Of a stretch of 64,000 bases of DNA, positions 33,297 to 41,346 are shown piece after piece. Position 1 is the stretch's first letter, and each line of letters starts with the position of its first letter. Below the pieces are notes generated by a model. It was not told the DNA's origin. It worked only from the letters and a program-made list of their open reading frames with translations, and did no database searches. The position numbers were made by a program, and so were the translations under genes. Where the stretch lies: contig NZ_JAHKKG010000009.1 in NCBI RefSeq assembly GCF_018829635.1, positions 248,001 to 312,000 on the forward strand, read 5' to 3'. The DNA comes from Paractinoplanes bogorensis (GTDB lineage: Bacteria; Actinomycetota; Actinomycetes; Mycobacteriales; Micromonosporaceae).

Positions 33297-34109
33297 GTGG
33301 CGCTTTCACTCGCGGTTTCTCCGTGCCCCAATGACACGTTCGTCTTCCACGCTCTCGTGCACGGGCTCATCCCTGGTGCTCCCGAGGTCAACCTGACCTT
33401 CGCCGACGTCGACGTGACCAACACGGCGGCCGAGCGTGGCGAGTTCGACCTGGTCAAGGTGAGCTACGCGGCGCTGCCCTGGCTGCTCGACGACTACGAG
33501 CTGCTCCCGACCGGGGGCGCGCTGGGCCGGGGCTGCGGCCCGCTGGTGCTGACCCGGGAGCCCGGCGTCGACCTCACCGGCAAGACGGTGGCTGTGCCCG
33601 GTGACCGCACGACGGCGTACATGCTGTTCCGTCTCTGGTCGGCCGACCGCGCGCCGGGCCGCATCGAGGTCGTGCCGTTCCACCAGATCATGCCGGGTGT
33701 GGCCGAGGGTAAGTACGACGCCGGCCTGGTCATTCACGAGGCCCGCTTCACCTATCAGCGCTACGGCCTGCATTCGCTGGCCGACCTGGGCGAGTGGTGG
33801 GAGGCCGACACCGGCCTGCCGATCCCGCTGGGCGCGATCCTGGCCAAGCGGGGCGTGGTCGACCCGGCCGAGGCGACCGAGTGGATCCGCAACTCGGTGA
33901 GCATGGCCTGGGCCAACCCGGACGCGAGCCGCGAGTTCATCCTGGAGAACGCCCAGGAGATGGAGCCCGACGTCGTCAAGCAGCACATCGATCTCTATGT
34001 GAACGAGTTCACGCTTGACCTGGGCCGGGACGGACTCGCCGCCGCCGACGCCCTGTTGCAGCGCTCGGCAGCGGCGGGTATCACGCCTGCTGTGAAGCCG
34101 TTCCTGTAA
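33297..34109 (+). CDS. mqnD: 1,4-dihydroxy-6-naphthoate synthase
   Basis: A 270-residue periplasmic-binding-fold enzyme. The MqnD signature SPCPNDTFVFHALVHGLIPG lies at the N-terminus, then FDLVKVSYAALPWLLDDYELLPTGGALGRGCGPLVL, VAVPGDRTTAYMLFRLW and AGLVIHEARFTYQ. It converts cyclic dehypoxanthine futalosine to 1,4-dihydroxy-6-naphthoate in menaquinone synthesis. I prefer GTG 33297 to GTG 33288 because TAGCGT lies exactly 7 nt upstream and family members start right at (M)ALSLAVSP. A GAGGGGG element further up is too distant for either. Confidence 0.92.
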   Translation: MALSLAVSPCPNDTFVFHALVHGLIPGAPEVNLTFADVDVTNTAAERGEFDLVKVSYAALPWLLDDYELLPTGGALGRGCGPLVLTREPGVDLTGKTVAVPGDRTTAYMLFRLWSADRAPGRIEVVPFHQIMPGVAEGKYDAGLVIHEARFTYQRYGLHSLADLGEWWEADTGLPIPLGAILAKRGVVDPAEATEWIRNSVSMAWANPDASREFILENAQEMEPDVVKQHIDLYVNEFTLDLGRDGLAAADALLQRSAAAGITPAVKPFL

Positions 34110-34115
34110 GAGAAA

Positions 34116-34502
34116 TCAGGCCTCGAACTCCTTCGCCACCGCGTGGACGAGCTGCGCGATCTTGGCCGAGACACGCTTGTCGGGGTAGCGGCCACGGCTC
34201 AGGCCGGGCTGCACCTGCGACTCCAGCACCTTGATCATGTCTTCGACCATGCTGTGCAGCTCTTCCGCCGGGCGGCGCCGCAGCTCCGCCAGCGACGGCG
34301 GGGCGTCGATCAACTTGACGCCCATCGCCTGGGCGCCCTTGCGGCTGTCCACCACACCGAACTCGATGCGCTGACCTGTCTTCAGCTCGGCCACCCCGGC
34401 CGGCAGCGCGCCCTTGGGCAGGAACACGTCTCCGCCCTCATCGCTGGTGACGAAACCGAATCCCTTCGCCGCGTCGTACCACTTCACTCGACCCGTGGGC
34501 AC
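34116..34502 (-). CDS. Cold-shock domain protein with C-terminal extension
   Basis: 128 residues. The cold-shock domain (about 1-65) has GRVKWYDAAKGFGFVTSDEGGDVFLPKGAL, with both RNP motifs (KGFGFV and VFLP). A C-terminal helical extension of about 60 residues (LAELRRRPAEELHSMVEDMIKVLESQV...) is conserved in actinobacterial CspB-like proteins but absent from classic 67-residue Csp. It should bind single-stranded nucleic acid; the extension may mediate dimerisation. GTG 34502 fits the family start VPTGRVKW and has TTGAGG about 7 nt upstream; GTG 34520 is an alternative. Confidence 0.88.
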   Translation of the reverse strand: MPTGRVKWYDAAKGFGFVTSDEGGDVFLPKGALPAGVAELKTGQRIEFGVVDSRKGAQAMGVKLIDAPPSLAELRRRPAEELHSMVEDMIKVLESQVQPGLSRGRYPDKRVSAKIAQLVHAVAKEFEA

Positions 34503-34548
34503 CGCTGACCTCAACTTCACTCAATGGAAACAACCGCTCACATCAAGG

Positions 34549-35175
34549 CTACTGAAGCGATGCTCCCTCACCCAACTGCAATTGGCGCAGCAGCGGCGGC
34601 AGAGCGGTGAGGTCGTCCAACACGTACGCGGCCCCGGCTTCTTGAAGTGAGGACACCGAGCACGGTCCGGTAGCGACGCCGATGCCGGGCACCCCAGCCG
34701 TACGCGCAGCCACCATGTCAGCCACGTGATCACCCACGTACCAGCGCACGTCATGACTGGTCAGCGCGGTCGCCTTGCCCTCGGCGAACAGATCACCGGC
34801 CAGTTCGTCGGCGACCAGGCCGAGATGGTCGAGGTGCAGAGCGGCCAACCGGCCCAGTTTTGATGTGACAACCACAACACGCAGACCAAGCGACCGTACG
34901 GCCGTCAGCGCCTCAACCGCACCCGGCATGGGCACGGTCGGGGTGATCGCATGGTCCACGTAGAGCGCCCGGTAGGTGGTCACCGCTTCTTCCAGCTCCG
35001 AAGCCGGGAACCAGTGGGCCAGCTCGGTGCGCAGTGGCGGTCCGAGCCGGGTGACAGCGAGGTCGGCGTCGACGAAGACACCCGTCTTGTCGGTCAGCGC
35101 CCGGTAGGCGACCCGGATGCCCGGCCGGGAGTCGATCAGGGTCATGTCCAGGTCGAACCCGACCGCACCACTCAC
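34549..35175 (-). CDS. HAD-family phosphatase, phosphoglycolate phosphatase-like
   Basis: 208 residues. Motif I is GFDLDMTLID (D8, D10), motif II is VVVTSKLG and motif IV is WYVGDHVADMVAARTAG; the cap domain between I and II is alpha-helical. The gph/pyrophosphatase-like branch dephosphorylates small phospho-metabolites; the substrate cannot be fixed. Its GTG start overlaps the stop of a 67-residue gene (GTGA), so the two are translationally coupled. The C-terminal segment carries a Leu-rich helix LPPLLRQLQLGEG. Confidence 0.82.
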   Translation of the reverse strand: MSGAVGFDLDMTLIDSRPGIRVAYRALTDKTGVFVDADLAVTRLGPPLRTELAHWFPASELEEAVTTYRALYVDHAITPTVPMPGAVEALTAVRSLGLRVVVVTSKLGRLAALHLDHLGLVADELAGDLFAEGKATALTSHDVRWYVGDHVADMVAARTAGVPGIGVATGPCSVSSLQEAGAAYVLDDLTALPPLLRQLQLGEGASLQ

Positions 35176-35375
35176 GCGGGGGTCGACGGGATGTAGTTCA
35201 GGCGGTCGACCGGCAGCGGGAAGGTCTGGTCGTCACCGAACGGCGACGGCGCCGCGGCCCGGTCGGAGAGCAGCTCGGAAACCTCGAGGTGGCCCTTCAT
35301 GTCGACACCCTGCGGCTGGTGGCCGACCGCGCCGCCCTTGACGTCGGTACCCGGCAGTTTGTTCTTCGCGGCCAC
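35172..35375 (-). CDS. Small hypothetical protein coupled to the HAD gene
   Basis: 67 residues (MAAKNKLPGTDVKGGAVGHQ...), hydrophilic, with no helix or motif that I recognise. The GTG start has AGGGGA upstream at good spacing, and its stop overlaps the HAD start by 4 nt, so it is likely translated. I recall similar short proteins beside HAD phosphatases in actinobacteria but cannot assign a function. Confidence 0.65.
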   Translation of the reverse strand: MAAKNKLPGTDVKGGAVGHQPQGVDMKGHLEVSELLSDRAAAPSPFGDDQTFPLPVDRLNYIPSTPA

Positions 35376-35449
35376 GGATGTCCCCTTCAGCGTCCGTTAC
35401 AGATCAGTGCCCGGCCATGCCGGACACCTCAATATCGTCCCACGACGGC

Positions 35450-35455
35450 TAGCGT
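35450..35455 (+). promoter_or_regulatory. -10 hexamer TAGCGT, leaderless promoter of the helicase-associated gene
   Basis: TANNNT hexamer 8 nt before ATG 35464. No ribosome site is present. Confidence 0.55.
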
Positions 35456-35463
35456 TGAACACG

Positions 35464-37929
35464 ATGGCCACCACATTCGCCGATCAACTGCGGTCGCTCA
35501 CCGACGAAGCGCTGAGCGCGCTCGTTCAGTTGCGCCCTGATCTTGTCGTGCCCGTGCCGGCCGACATCTCCGCGCTGGCCGTGCGGGCCCAGTCCCGCGG
35601 CTCGGTCGCCCGCTGTCTCGACGGCCTCGACGAGTTCACGTTGCACATCCTCGACGCGGCCCGGCTGAGCCGCTCGGAAGAGAGCGCGACCACCTCGGTC
35701 GCCGCGATCCTCGAGCTGGCCACCGGGGTCGCCGCGGACGACGTCCGGGTCGCGATCGACCGCCTCCGCGTCCGATTCCTGCTGTACAGCGGCTACGAAA
35801 ACGGCGGCGACGAGCACGACGGCGGAGACGACGGCGCCCTGCGGCTGGTCGGCGCGATCGACGAGGTCACGTCGCCCTACCCGGCCGGTCTGGGCCGGCC
35901 GGCCGACTTCCTCGATCCGCAGACGTCCGCGCTGTGTGCCGACAAAGCCAAGTTGCGCCGTACGGTCCTGGCCGCCCCACCCGGAGCCCGGGCCGTTCTC
36001 GACCGGCTCGCGGCCGGCCCGCCGATCGGGGCGCTGGGGCGGGAGTCGGTCGCCGAGCCCGTACGGTGGCTGGTCGACCACCACGTGCTGGTGCCGATCA
36101 GCGAGGCCGGGCGGGCGCCCCGGCCCGACGGCGAGCTGGTCGAGTTGCCCCGTGAGGTCGGTCTGCTGCTGCGCCGGGACACCGGCCCGCTGGGCGCGTT
36201 GCGGCCGTTCCCGCCGATTCCTGAGGGCGCGACCCGCGACCCGAAATCCGTCGACTCGGCCGGGGCCGGTCAGGTCATGGAGGCCGTACGCAGCACGGAG
36301 TCGCTCCTCGAGGCGCTCGCGGCCGAGCCCGCGCCGGTGTTGCGGGCCGGCGGCCTGGGCGTACGGGACCTGAAGCGTCTTTCCCGGTCGGCCGGGGTCG
36401 ACGAGCCCGGGGCCGCGCTGCTGCTCGAGGTGGCGTACGCGGCCGGTCTGCTGGGCGAGAGCGACGTGGCCGGCACGGGCCGATCGGTGACCGTGAGCCG
36501 GGCCGGCGGTGCCGTGGACGAGATCTTCCTGCCCACCGGCGCGTACGACATGTGGCGTGCCCTGAGCACAGCCCAGCGCTGGACCGCACTGGCCCGGGCC
36601 TGGCTCGCGATGACCAGACAGCCCGGTCTGGTCGGTAGTCGTGACGACCGGGACCGCCCGATCAACGCGCTCGCCCCCGACGCCGAGCGGGCCGGTGCCC
36701 CGCAGGCCCGGCGCGAGGCGCTGTTCGTGCTGGCCGATCTCAAGCCCGGTACGGCCCCGCAGGTCGACGAGGTGCTCGGGCTGCTCGCCTGGCAGACCCC
36801 ACGCCGGGCGCGCGGTCGTGAGGCGGTCCACCGCGATGCTCTGGCGAGCGGCGCCCAGCTCGGTGTGAGTGCGCTCGGCGCCATCACCTCGTACGGGAGA
36901 CTGCTCCTGGAAGACGTCGACGAGGGCGACCTCGACCCGCTCGGGGTGCGTCCCGGCTCGACCGAGCCCCGGGGTGACGCCGTCCGCACGTTGGACGCGC
37001 TGCTGCCCGCCCCGGTCGACCACGTGCTCGTGCAGGCCGACCTGTCGGTGGTGGTGCCCGGTCCGCCCGAGCCCGAGCTGGCGGCCGAGCTCGACGTGAT
37101 CGCCGAGCCCGAGTCGGCCGGTGGGGCGAGCGTGTTCCGGGTGACCGCGGCCAGTGTGCGCCGGGCCCTCGATGTCGGGTACACGGCGGCCGACCTGCAC
37201 TCGTTGTTCCGGCGCCGGTCCCGCACGCCGGTGCCGCAGACGCTGACCTACATGATCGACGACGCCGCCCGGAAGCACGGCGGGCTGCGGGCCGGTTCGG
37301 CCGGCTCCTATCTGCGCAGCGACGACGAGGCCCTGCTGACCGAGGTGCTGGCCGACAAGCGGCTGGTCTCGCTCGGCCTGCGCCCGATCGCGCCGACCGT
37401 GCTGGTCAGCCCGTTGCAGGTGGCGCGGATGCTGGGGGCCCTGCGTGACGCCGGGTTCGCGCCGGTGGCCGAGGACGCCGGGGGTGCCGCCGTGCTGACC
37501 CGGCCCAAGGTGCGCCGCGCGCCGACCCGTACGTCGGTGGCGGCCCGCCTGGCCGACCAGTCCGGACCCCCGATGCTGGCCGGGCCGCGTCTGGCCGGCG
37601 TGGTCGAGCAGATCCGGCGGGGCGACATCGCCACCCGGGCCGCCCGCCGGGCTCCGGTCAGCGTGCGCGCGGCCAACGGGCAGGGCGTCCCCGGTCTGAC
37701 GTCGGTGCAACAGCACGGTCAGGCGATGGCGGTGCTGCAACAGGCCGTACGGGAAAAGGCTCGGGTCTGGGTGGGTTATGTCGACTCGCACGGGGCCACG
37801 CTGTCGCGGCTGGTGCGGCCGGTGTCGCTGAGCGCGGGCTATCTGCGGGCCGAGGACGAGCGCACCGAGACGCTGCACACCTTCGCGCTGCACCGGATAA
37901 CGGCAGCCGTTCCCGACGAGGAGTCTTAG
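35464..37929 (+). CDS. Helicase C-terminal domain-containing protein (XPB-associated type)
   Basis: An 821-residue actinobacterial protein usually annotated as helicase C-terminal domain-containing. It begins MATTFADQLRSLTDEALSALVQLRPDL. It has no Walker A or DEAH motif, so it is not itself an ATPase. The C-terminal part (about 690-821: QQHGQAMAVLQQAVREKARVWVGYVDSHGATLSRLVRPVSL) resembles a WYL-like fold. XPB helicase is encoded next downstream in the same direction, and the pair probably forms a repair or transcription-coupled complex; the partnership is inferred. The ATG at 35464 follows TAGCGT by 8 nt. Its stop codon lies inside a long hairpin. Confidence 0.8.
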   Translation: MATTFADQLRSLTDEALSALVQLRPDLVVPVPADISALAVRAQSRGSVARCLDGLDEFTLHILDAARLSRSEESATTSVAAILELATGVAADDVRVAIDRLRVRFLLYSGYENGGDEHDGGDDGALRLVGAIDEVTSPYPAGLGRPADFLDPQTSALCADKAKLRRTVLAAPPGARAVLDRLAAGPPIGALGRESVAEPVRWLVDHHVLVPISEAGRAPRPDGELVELPREVGLLLRRDTGPLGALRPFPPIPEGATRDPKSVDSAGAGQVMEAVRSTESLLEALAAEPAPVLRAGGLGVRDLKRLSRSAGVDEPGAALLLEVAYAAGLLGESDVAGTGRSVTVSRAGGAVDEIFLPTGAYDMWRALSTAQRWTALARAWLAMTRQPGLVGSRDDRDRPINALAPDAERAGAPQARREALFVLADLKPGTAPQVDEVLGLLAWQTPRRARGREAVHRDALASGAQLGVSALGAITSYGRLLLEDVDEGDLDPLGVRPGSTEPRGDAVRTLDALLPAPVDHVLVQADLSVVVPGPPEPELAAELDVIAEPESAGGASVFRVTAASVRRALDVGYTAADLHSLFRRRSRTPVPQTLTYMIDDAARKHGGLRAGSAGSYLRSDDEALLTEVLADKRLVSLGLRPIAPTVLVSPLQVARMLGALRDAGFAPVAEDAGGAAVLTRPKVRRAPTRTSVAARLADQSGPPMLAGPRLAGVVEQIRRGDIATRAARRAPVSVRAANGQGVPGLTSVQQHGQAMAVLQQAVREKARVWVGYVDSHGATLSRLVRPVSLSAGYLRAEDERTETLHTFALHRITAAVPDEES

Positions 37930-37970
37930 CGCGGGTCGTACACCCCCGATGCCGTACGACCCGCGCTAAG
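37925..37970 (+). terminator. 17-bp hairpin over the stop codon, probable terminator
   Basis: A perfect 17-bp stem (CTTAGCGCGGGTCGTAC with its complement, loop of 12 nt) includes the TAG stop of the helicase-associated gene. There is no T tract, as in many actinobacterial hairpin terminators. If it ends transcription, XPB needs its own promoter. Confidence 0.65.
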
Positions 37971-38031
37971 TGATCAACGCGCTGGTGGCCCGGAAGGTTG
38001 CACGGAATCCGTGTCACACTGGAGGGTCGGT

Positions 38032-38198
38032 TAGGGCGTGTCCCGTGGATCACGCGGGTCTGCGGTGCGGTCCAGGTGGTGGCTGACGTCGGCCGCAGGG
38101 CGGTCGCATCCCGGTGTTGGATGTGGCCGTTCTGCGGCCGCCGTCAGGCGCCGCCTGGGCCTCGGCGCAGGCCCCCGTGATCCACGGGACACGCCCTA
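38032..38198. mobile_element. Palindromic miniature inverted-repeat element (MITE-like), 167 bp
   Basis: Exact 23-bp terminal inverted repeats (38032-38054 and 38176-38198) begin TAGGGCGTGTCCC and end with its complement. The outer TA on each side looks like a TA target duplication. Inside, the arms continue as an imperfect palindrome (about 38055-38099 with 38131-38175, roughly three quarters paired), so nearly the whole element folds into one hairpin. It has no coding capacity. The ends resemble those of actinobacterial IS5/IS630-type elements, which is inference. It sits 23 nt before the XPB start. Confidence 0.8.
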
Positions 38199-38220
38199 TA
38201 GCTCTTCGAAGGGTGTCTCA

Positions 38221-39882
38221 GTGAGCGGCGGACCTCTGATCGTCCAGTCCGACAAGACTCTTCTGCTGGAGGTGGACCACCCGGACGCGCAGGCCTGCCG
38301 GATGGCCATCGCCCCGTTCGCCGAGCTGGAACGCTCGCCCGAACACGTGCATACCTACCGGTTGACCCCGCTCGGCCTGTGGAACGCCCGCGCCGCCGGG
38401 CACGACGCCGAGAGCGTGGTCGACTCGCTGATCAAGTTCTCGCGCTACCCGGTGCCGCACGCGCTGCTGGTCGACGTGGCCGAGACGATGGACCGCTACG
38501 GCCGGCTGCAGCTGGCCAACGACCCGAGCCACGGCCTGGTGCTGCGCGGGCTCGACAAGATCGTGCTGATCGAGGTCGCGAAGTCGAAGAAGCTGGCCGG
38601 CATGCTCGGCGGCAAGATCGACGACGAGACCATCGCGGTGCACCCGTCCGAGCGCGGCCGCCTCAAGCAGGCGCTGCTCAAGCTGGGCTGGCCGGCCGAA
38701 GACCTGGCCGGTTATGTCGACGGCGAGGCCCACGAGATCAACCTGGCCGAGGACGGCTGGACCCTGCGCTCCTATCAGCAGGAGGCGGTCGACGGATTCT
38801 GGGCCGGTGGCTCGGGCGTGGTCGTGCTGCCCTGCGGCGCCGGCAAGACGCTGGTCGGCGCGGCCGCGATGGCCACGGCCAAGGCGACCACACTGATCCT
38901 GGTGACCAACACGGTGGCCGGCCGGCAGTGGAAGCGGGAGCTGATCGCGCGCACCTCGCTGACCGAGGAGGAGATCGGCGAATACTCGGGCGAGCGCAAG
39001 GAGATCCGCGCGGTCACCATCGCGACCTACCAGGTGCTCACGTCGCGGCGCGGGGGTGCGTTCACCCACCTCGACCTGTTCGGTGCCCGCGACTGGGGCC
39101 TGGTCATCTACGACGAGGTGCACCTGCTGCCCGCGCCGATCTTCCGGTTCACCGCCGACCTGCAGGCCCGGCGCCGGCTCGGCCTGACCGCGACCCTGGT
39201 CCGTGAGGACGGCCGCGAGGGCGACGTGTTCTCGCTGATCGGCCCCAAGCGCTACGACGCCCCGTGGAAGGACATCGAGGCCCAGGGCTGGATCGCACCC
39301 GCCGAGTGCGTCGAGGTCCGGGTCACGCTGACCGACGCCGAGCGGATGACGTACGCGGTGGCCGAGGCCGAGGAACGCTACCGGGTCGCCGCGACCGCCC
39401 GGACGAAGCTGCCGGTGGTCAAGGCGATCGTCGACAAGCATCCCGACGAGCCGGTGCTGGTCATCGGCGGCTTCCTCGACCAGCTCCACCAGCTCGGCGA
39501 ATACCTCGACGCCCCGATCGTGGAGGGCTCGACCACCAACAAGGAGCGCGAGCGGCTGTTCGACGCGTTCCGGGCGGGCGAGCTGCGCACGCTGGTGCTG
39601 TCAAAGGTGGGCAACTTCTCGATCGACCTGCCCGAGGCGGCGGTGGCGATCCAGGTGTCGGGCACGTTCGGCTCGCGGCAGGAAGAGGCGCAGCGCCTCG
39701 GCCGGGTGCTGCGGCCCAAGGCCGACGGGCGGCAGGCGCACTTCTACACGGTCGTCTCGCGCGACACGATCGACACCGAATACGCCGCGCACCGCCAGCG
39801 TTTCCTCGCCGAGCAGGGCTACGCCTACACGATCGTCGACGCCGACGACATCCTCGGCCCGGCGCTCCCCCAGATCGACTGA
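38221..39882 (+). CDS. DNA repair helicase XPB
   Basis: A 553-residue superfamily 2 helicase of XPB type. The N-terminal DRD-like domain (about 1-180) is followed by Walker A LPCGAGKT (203-210), motif II DEVH, motif III LTATLVREDGREGD (with the RED motif), a thumb-like insert and the C-terminal helicase half with QEEAQRLGRVLRPK (motif VI). It unwinds DNA with ATP; bacterial XPB acts in nucleotide excision repair in partner with nucleases. The GTG start follows GAAGGG. The gene has lost contact with any upstream promoter except what lies in or beside the MITE, or read-through from 35464-37929. Confidence 0.93.
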   Translation: MSGGPLIVQSDKTLLLEVDHPDAQACRMAIAPFAELERSPEHVHTYRLTPLGLWNARAAGHDAESVVDSLIKFSRYPVPHALLVDVAETMDRYGRLQLANDPSHGLVLRGLDKIVLIEVAKSKKLAGMLGGKIDDETIAVHPSERGRLKQALLKLGWPAEDLAGYVDGEAHEINLAEDGWTLRSYQQEAVDGFWAGGSGVVVLPCGAGKTLVGAAAMATAKATTLILVTNTVAGRQWKRELIARTSLTEEEIGEYSGERKEIRAVTIATYQVLTSRRGGAFTHLDLFGARDWGLVIYDEVHLLPAPIFRFTADLQARRRLGLTATLVREDGREGDVFSLIGPKRYDAPWKDIEAQGWIAPAECVEVRVTLTDAERMTYAVAEAEERYRVAATARTKLPVVKAIVDKHPDEPVLVIGGFLDQLHQLGEYLDAPIVEGSTTNKERERLFDAFRAGELRTLVLSKVGNFSIDLPEAAVAIQVSGTFGSRQEEAQRLGRVLRPKADGRQAHFYTVVSRDTIDTEYAAHRQRFLAEQGYAYTIVDADDILGPALPQID

Positions 39883-39895
39883 CGAGCTTCCATAC

Positions 39896-39931
39896 GTACG
39901 GCCGTGGTGCTCTTGAACACCGCGGCCGTAC
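39896..39931 (+). terminator. 14-bp hairpin after XPB
   Basis: The stem GTACGGCCGTGGTG/CACCGCGGCCGTAC (one G-U pair, loop of 8 nt) begins 13 nt past the XPB stop. Its 3' end overlaps the -10 hexamer of the next gene. No T tract. Confidence 0.65.
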
Positions 39932-39934
39932 GTT
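39929..39934 (+). promoter_or_regulatory. -10 hexamer TACGTT, leaderless promoter of the mycothiol-enzyme gene
   Basis: TANNNT hexamer 6 nt before GTG 39941. It overlaps the XPB terminator hairpin. Confidence 0.45.
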
Positions 39935-39940
39935 CCGGTC

Positions 39941-40561
39941 GTGTGGGACGTCATCATCGCCGAGCGGACCGCCCTGGCTGACCTGCTCGCATCGCTGAAA
40001 CCCGAGGAGTGGCAGCACCCTTCGCTGTGCGCCGACTGGACGGTTCACGACGTCGCCGCGCACATGACCCTGCAGCAGGTGAACCTGGCCGGCCTGTTCG
40101 GCATCCTGCGGCAGTGGCAGGGCAGCATCGACAGCACCAACCATCACGTGGCCAAGCGTCTCGCCGCGACCACGCCACCCGAGCGGATCGTCGCCGAGAT
40201 CAGGGACACCGCCCAGCGGCGCCGGAAGTCGACCGGCGTCTCGCAGCTCGAAGCCCTGACCGATCTGCTCGTCCACACTCAGGACATCGCCCGCCCGCTG
40301 GGCCGACGGCATCCGATGCCACCGGAGGCGGCCGCGGTGGCCGCCACCCGGGTGCTGACGATGCGCTGGCCACCCCCGTTACCGGCGACCCGCAAGGTCG
40401 CGGGGTTCCGGTTGGTGGCCACCGACACCGGCTGGTCGCACGGCACCGGGCCCGAGGTGCGCGGGCCGATGGAGGCGCTGCTGCTGGTGTGCACCGGCCG
40501 GACGATCGCCGTCGCCGAGTTGAGCGGCGACGGCGCCCCGGAACTCCGGCGTCGCCTATGA
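39941..40561 (+). CDS. Maleylpyruvate isomerase-family mycothiol-dependent enzyme
   Basis: 206 residues of the DinB/MDMPI fold. The N-terminal four-helix bundle carries CADWTVHDVAAHMT, whose His (with others such as H in LLVHTQDIARPLG) forms the metal site. Family members use mycothiol or other thiols for isomerase or transferase reactions, and many are of unknown substrate. The C-terminal domain (about 130-206) resembles the SCP2-like part. The GTG start follows TACGTT by 6 nt. It converges with the HAAS gene, overlapping it by 6 nt. Confidence 0.82.
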   Translation: MWDVIIAERTALADLLASLKPEEWQHPSLCADWTVHDVAAHMTLQQVNLAGLFGILRQWQGSIDSTNHHVAKRLAATTPPERIVAEIRDTAQRRRKSTGVSQLEALTDLLVHTQDIARPLGRRHPMPPEAAAVAATRVLTMRWPPPLPATRKVAGFRLVATDTGWSHGTGPEVRGPMEALLLVCTGRTIAVAELSGDGAPELRRRL

Positions 40562-40972
40562 CGTGGGCTGGGGTTCGGGCACCGGCGCGGTGACCGCCGG
40601 CCCGGGCGCCGGCACCTCCGAGGAGTCGACGCGCGCGAAGAACAGTGCGAACGCGCAGAAAGCGAACACGACCAGCAGCGCGCCGGCCCCGACGAGCCAC
40701 GGCCAGAGCCGCCGGCGGGGCGGCGCGGGGTGCCGGAACACGGTGCCGGCCTCTTCGTGCGCGGCCGCGGCCACCACCTCGGGGCTGCCGAGACGCTCGA
40801 GGATCTCGATCAGCTCGCCCTCACCGGAGACGTGCCGCTCGGCCCGCTCGGCCGCGATGTGCGCCTCGAGGTCGGCCAGCAGTTCCCGGCGCTGCAGCAC
40901 CGGGATGCCGGCCAACCGCTGGTCGAGCTCGCGCAGGTACTCGGCGACGACGTCGTTCTGTTGGGTCTTCAT
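40556..40972 (-). CDS. HAAS (DUF1700-like) signalling-domain membrane protein
   Basis: 138 residues. The N-terminal HAAS/DUF1700 domain has YLRELDQRLAGIPVLQRRELLADLEAHIAAE and LGSPEVVAAAAHEEAG. One transmembrane helix follows (LVGAGALLVVFAFCAFALFFA, about 91-111), then a short Pro-rich outer tail. HAAS proteins are usually encoded next to PadR regulators and are thought to pass a signal to them or a partner transporter. Here its ATG overlaps the PadR stop by 4 nt. No ABC transporter is attached, which is less common. Confidence 0.85.
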   Translation of the reverse strand: MKTQQNDVVAEYLRELDQRLAGIPVLQRRELLADLEAHIAAERAERHVSGEGELIEILERLGSPEVVAAAAHEEAGTVFRHPAPPRRRLWPWLVGAGALLVVFAFCAFALFFARVDSSEVPAPGPAVTAPVPEPQPTS

Positions 40973-41313
40973 ACGGCCTCACCGGTTCCCACGAGTCGGT
41001 CGACGGTGTGTCGGAACGACACCCATTCGGTGCGGAAGTGGTCGAGCGCGGACCGCCCGTCCAGGGTCAGGCCGTAGTAGCGCCGCGGTGGTCCGCTCGG
41101 CGACTCGACCCATTTGCTCTCCAGCCAACCCGACCGGCGCAAACGCGAGAGCAGCGGATAGATCGTGCCCTCGCCGGCGGCCAGATTGGGCTCCTCGCCC
41201 AGCCGTCGGACGATCTCGTTGCCGTACCTGTCCTCGGTCTCGACCAAGGCCAGGACACAGAACTCCAACGTGCCGCGGCGCAGACTCGTCGACAACTGCG
41301 AGACATCTGCCAT
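40969..41313 (-). CDS. PadR-family transcriptional regulator
   Basis: 114 residues. The winged helix has RRGTLEFCVLALVETEDRYGNEIVRRL..GEGTIYPLLSRLRRSGWLESKWVE and RRYYGLTLDGRSALDHF, the PadR pattern with its short C-terminal dimerisation helix. It should repress its own operon with the HAAS gene. ATG 41313 is supported by TACTGT 7 nt upstream; the -10 overlaps the 19-bp palindrome at 41325-41343. A GTG at 41322 would lie at the -10 and is unlikely. Confidence 0.9.
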   Translation of the reverse strand: MADVSQLSTSLRRGTLEFCVLALVETEDRYGNEIVRRLGEEPNLAAGEGTIYPLLSRLRRSGWLESKWVESPSGPPRRYYGLTLDGRSALDHFRTEWVSFRHTVDRLVGTGEAV

Positions 41314-41320
41314 GCGCGAC

Positions 41321-41343
41321 ACAGTACCTTGCGACGCAAGGTA
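41321..41343 (-). promoter_or_regulatory. PadR promoter (-10 TACTGT, 41321-41326) and operator
   Basis: The perfect palindrome TACCTTGC-GAC-GCAAGGTA (41325-41343) overlaps the 5' end of the -10 hexamer TACTGT, which is 7 nt before ATG 41313. Occupancy would block RNA polymerase, so autorepression is likely. Confidence 0.65.
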
Positions 41344-41346
41344 GGT

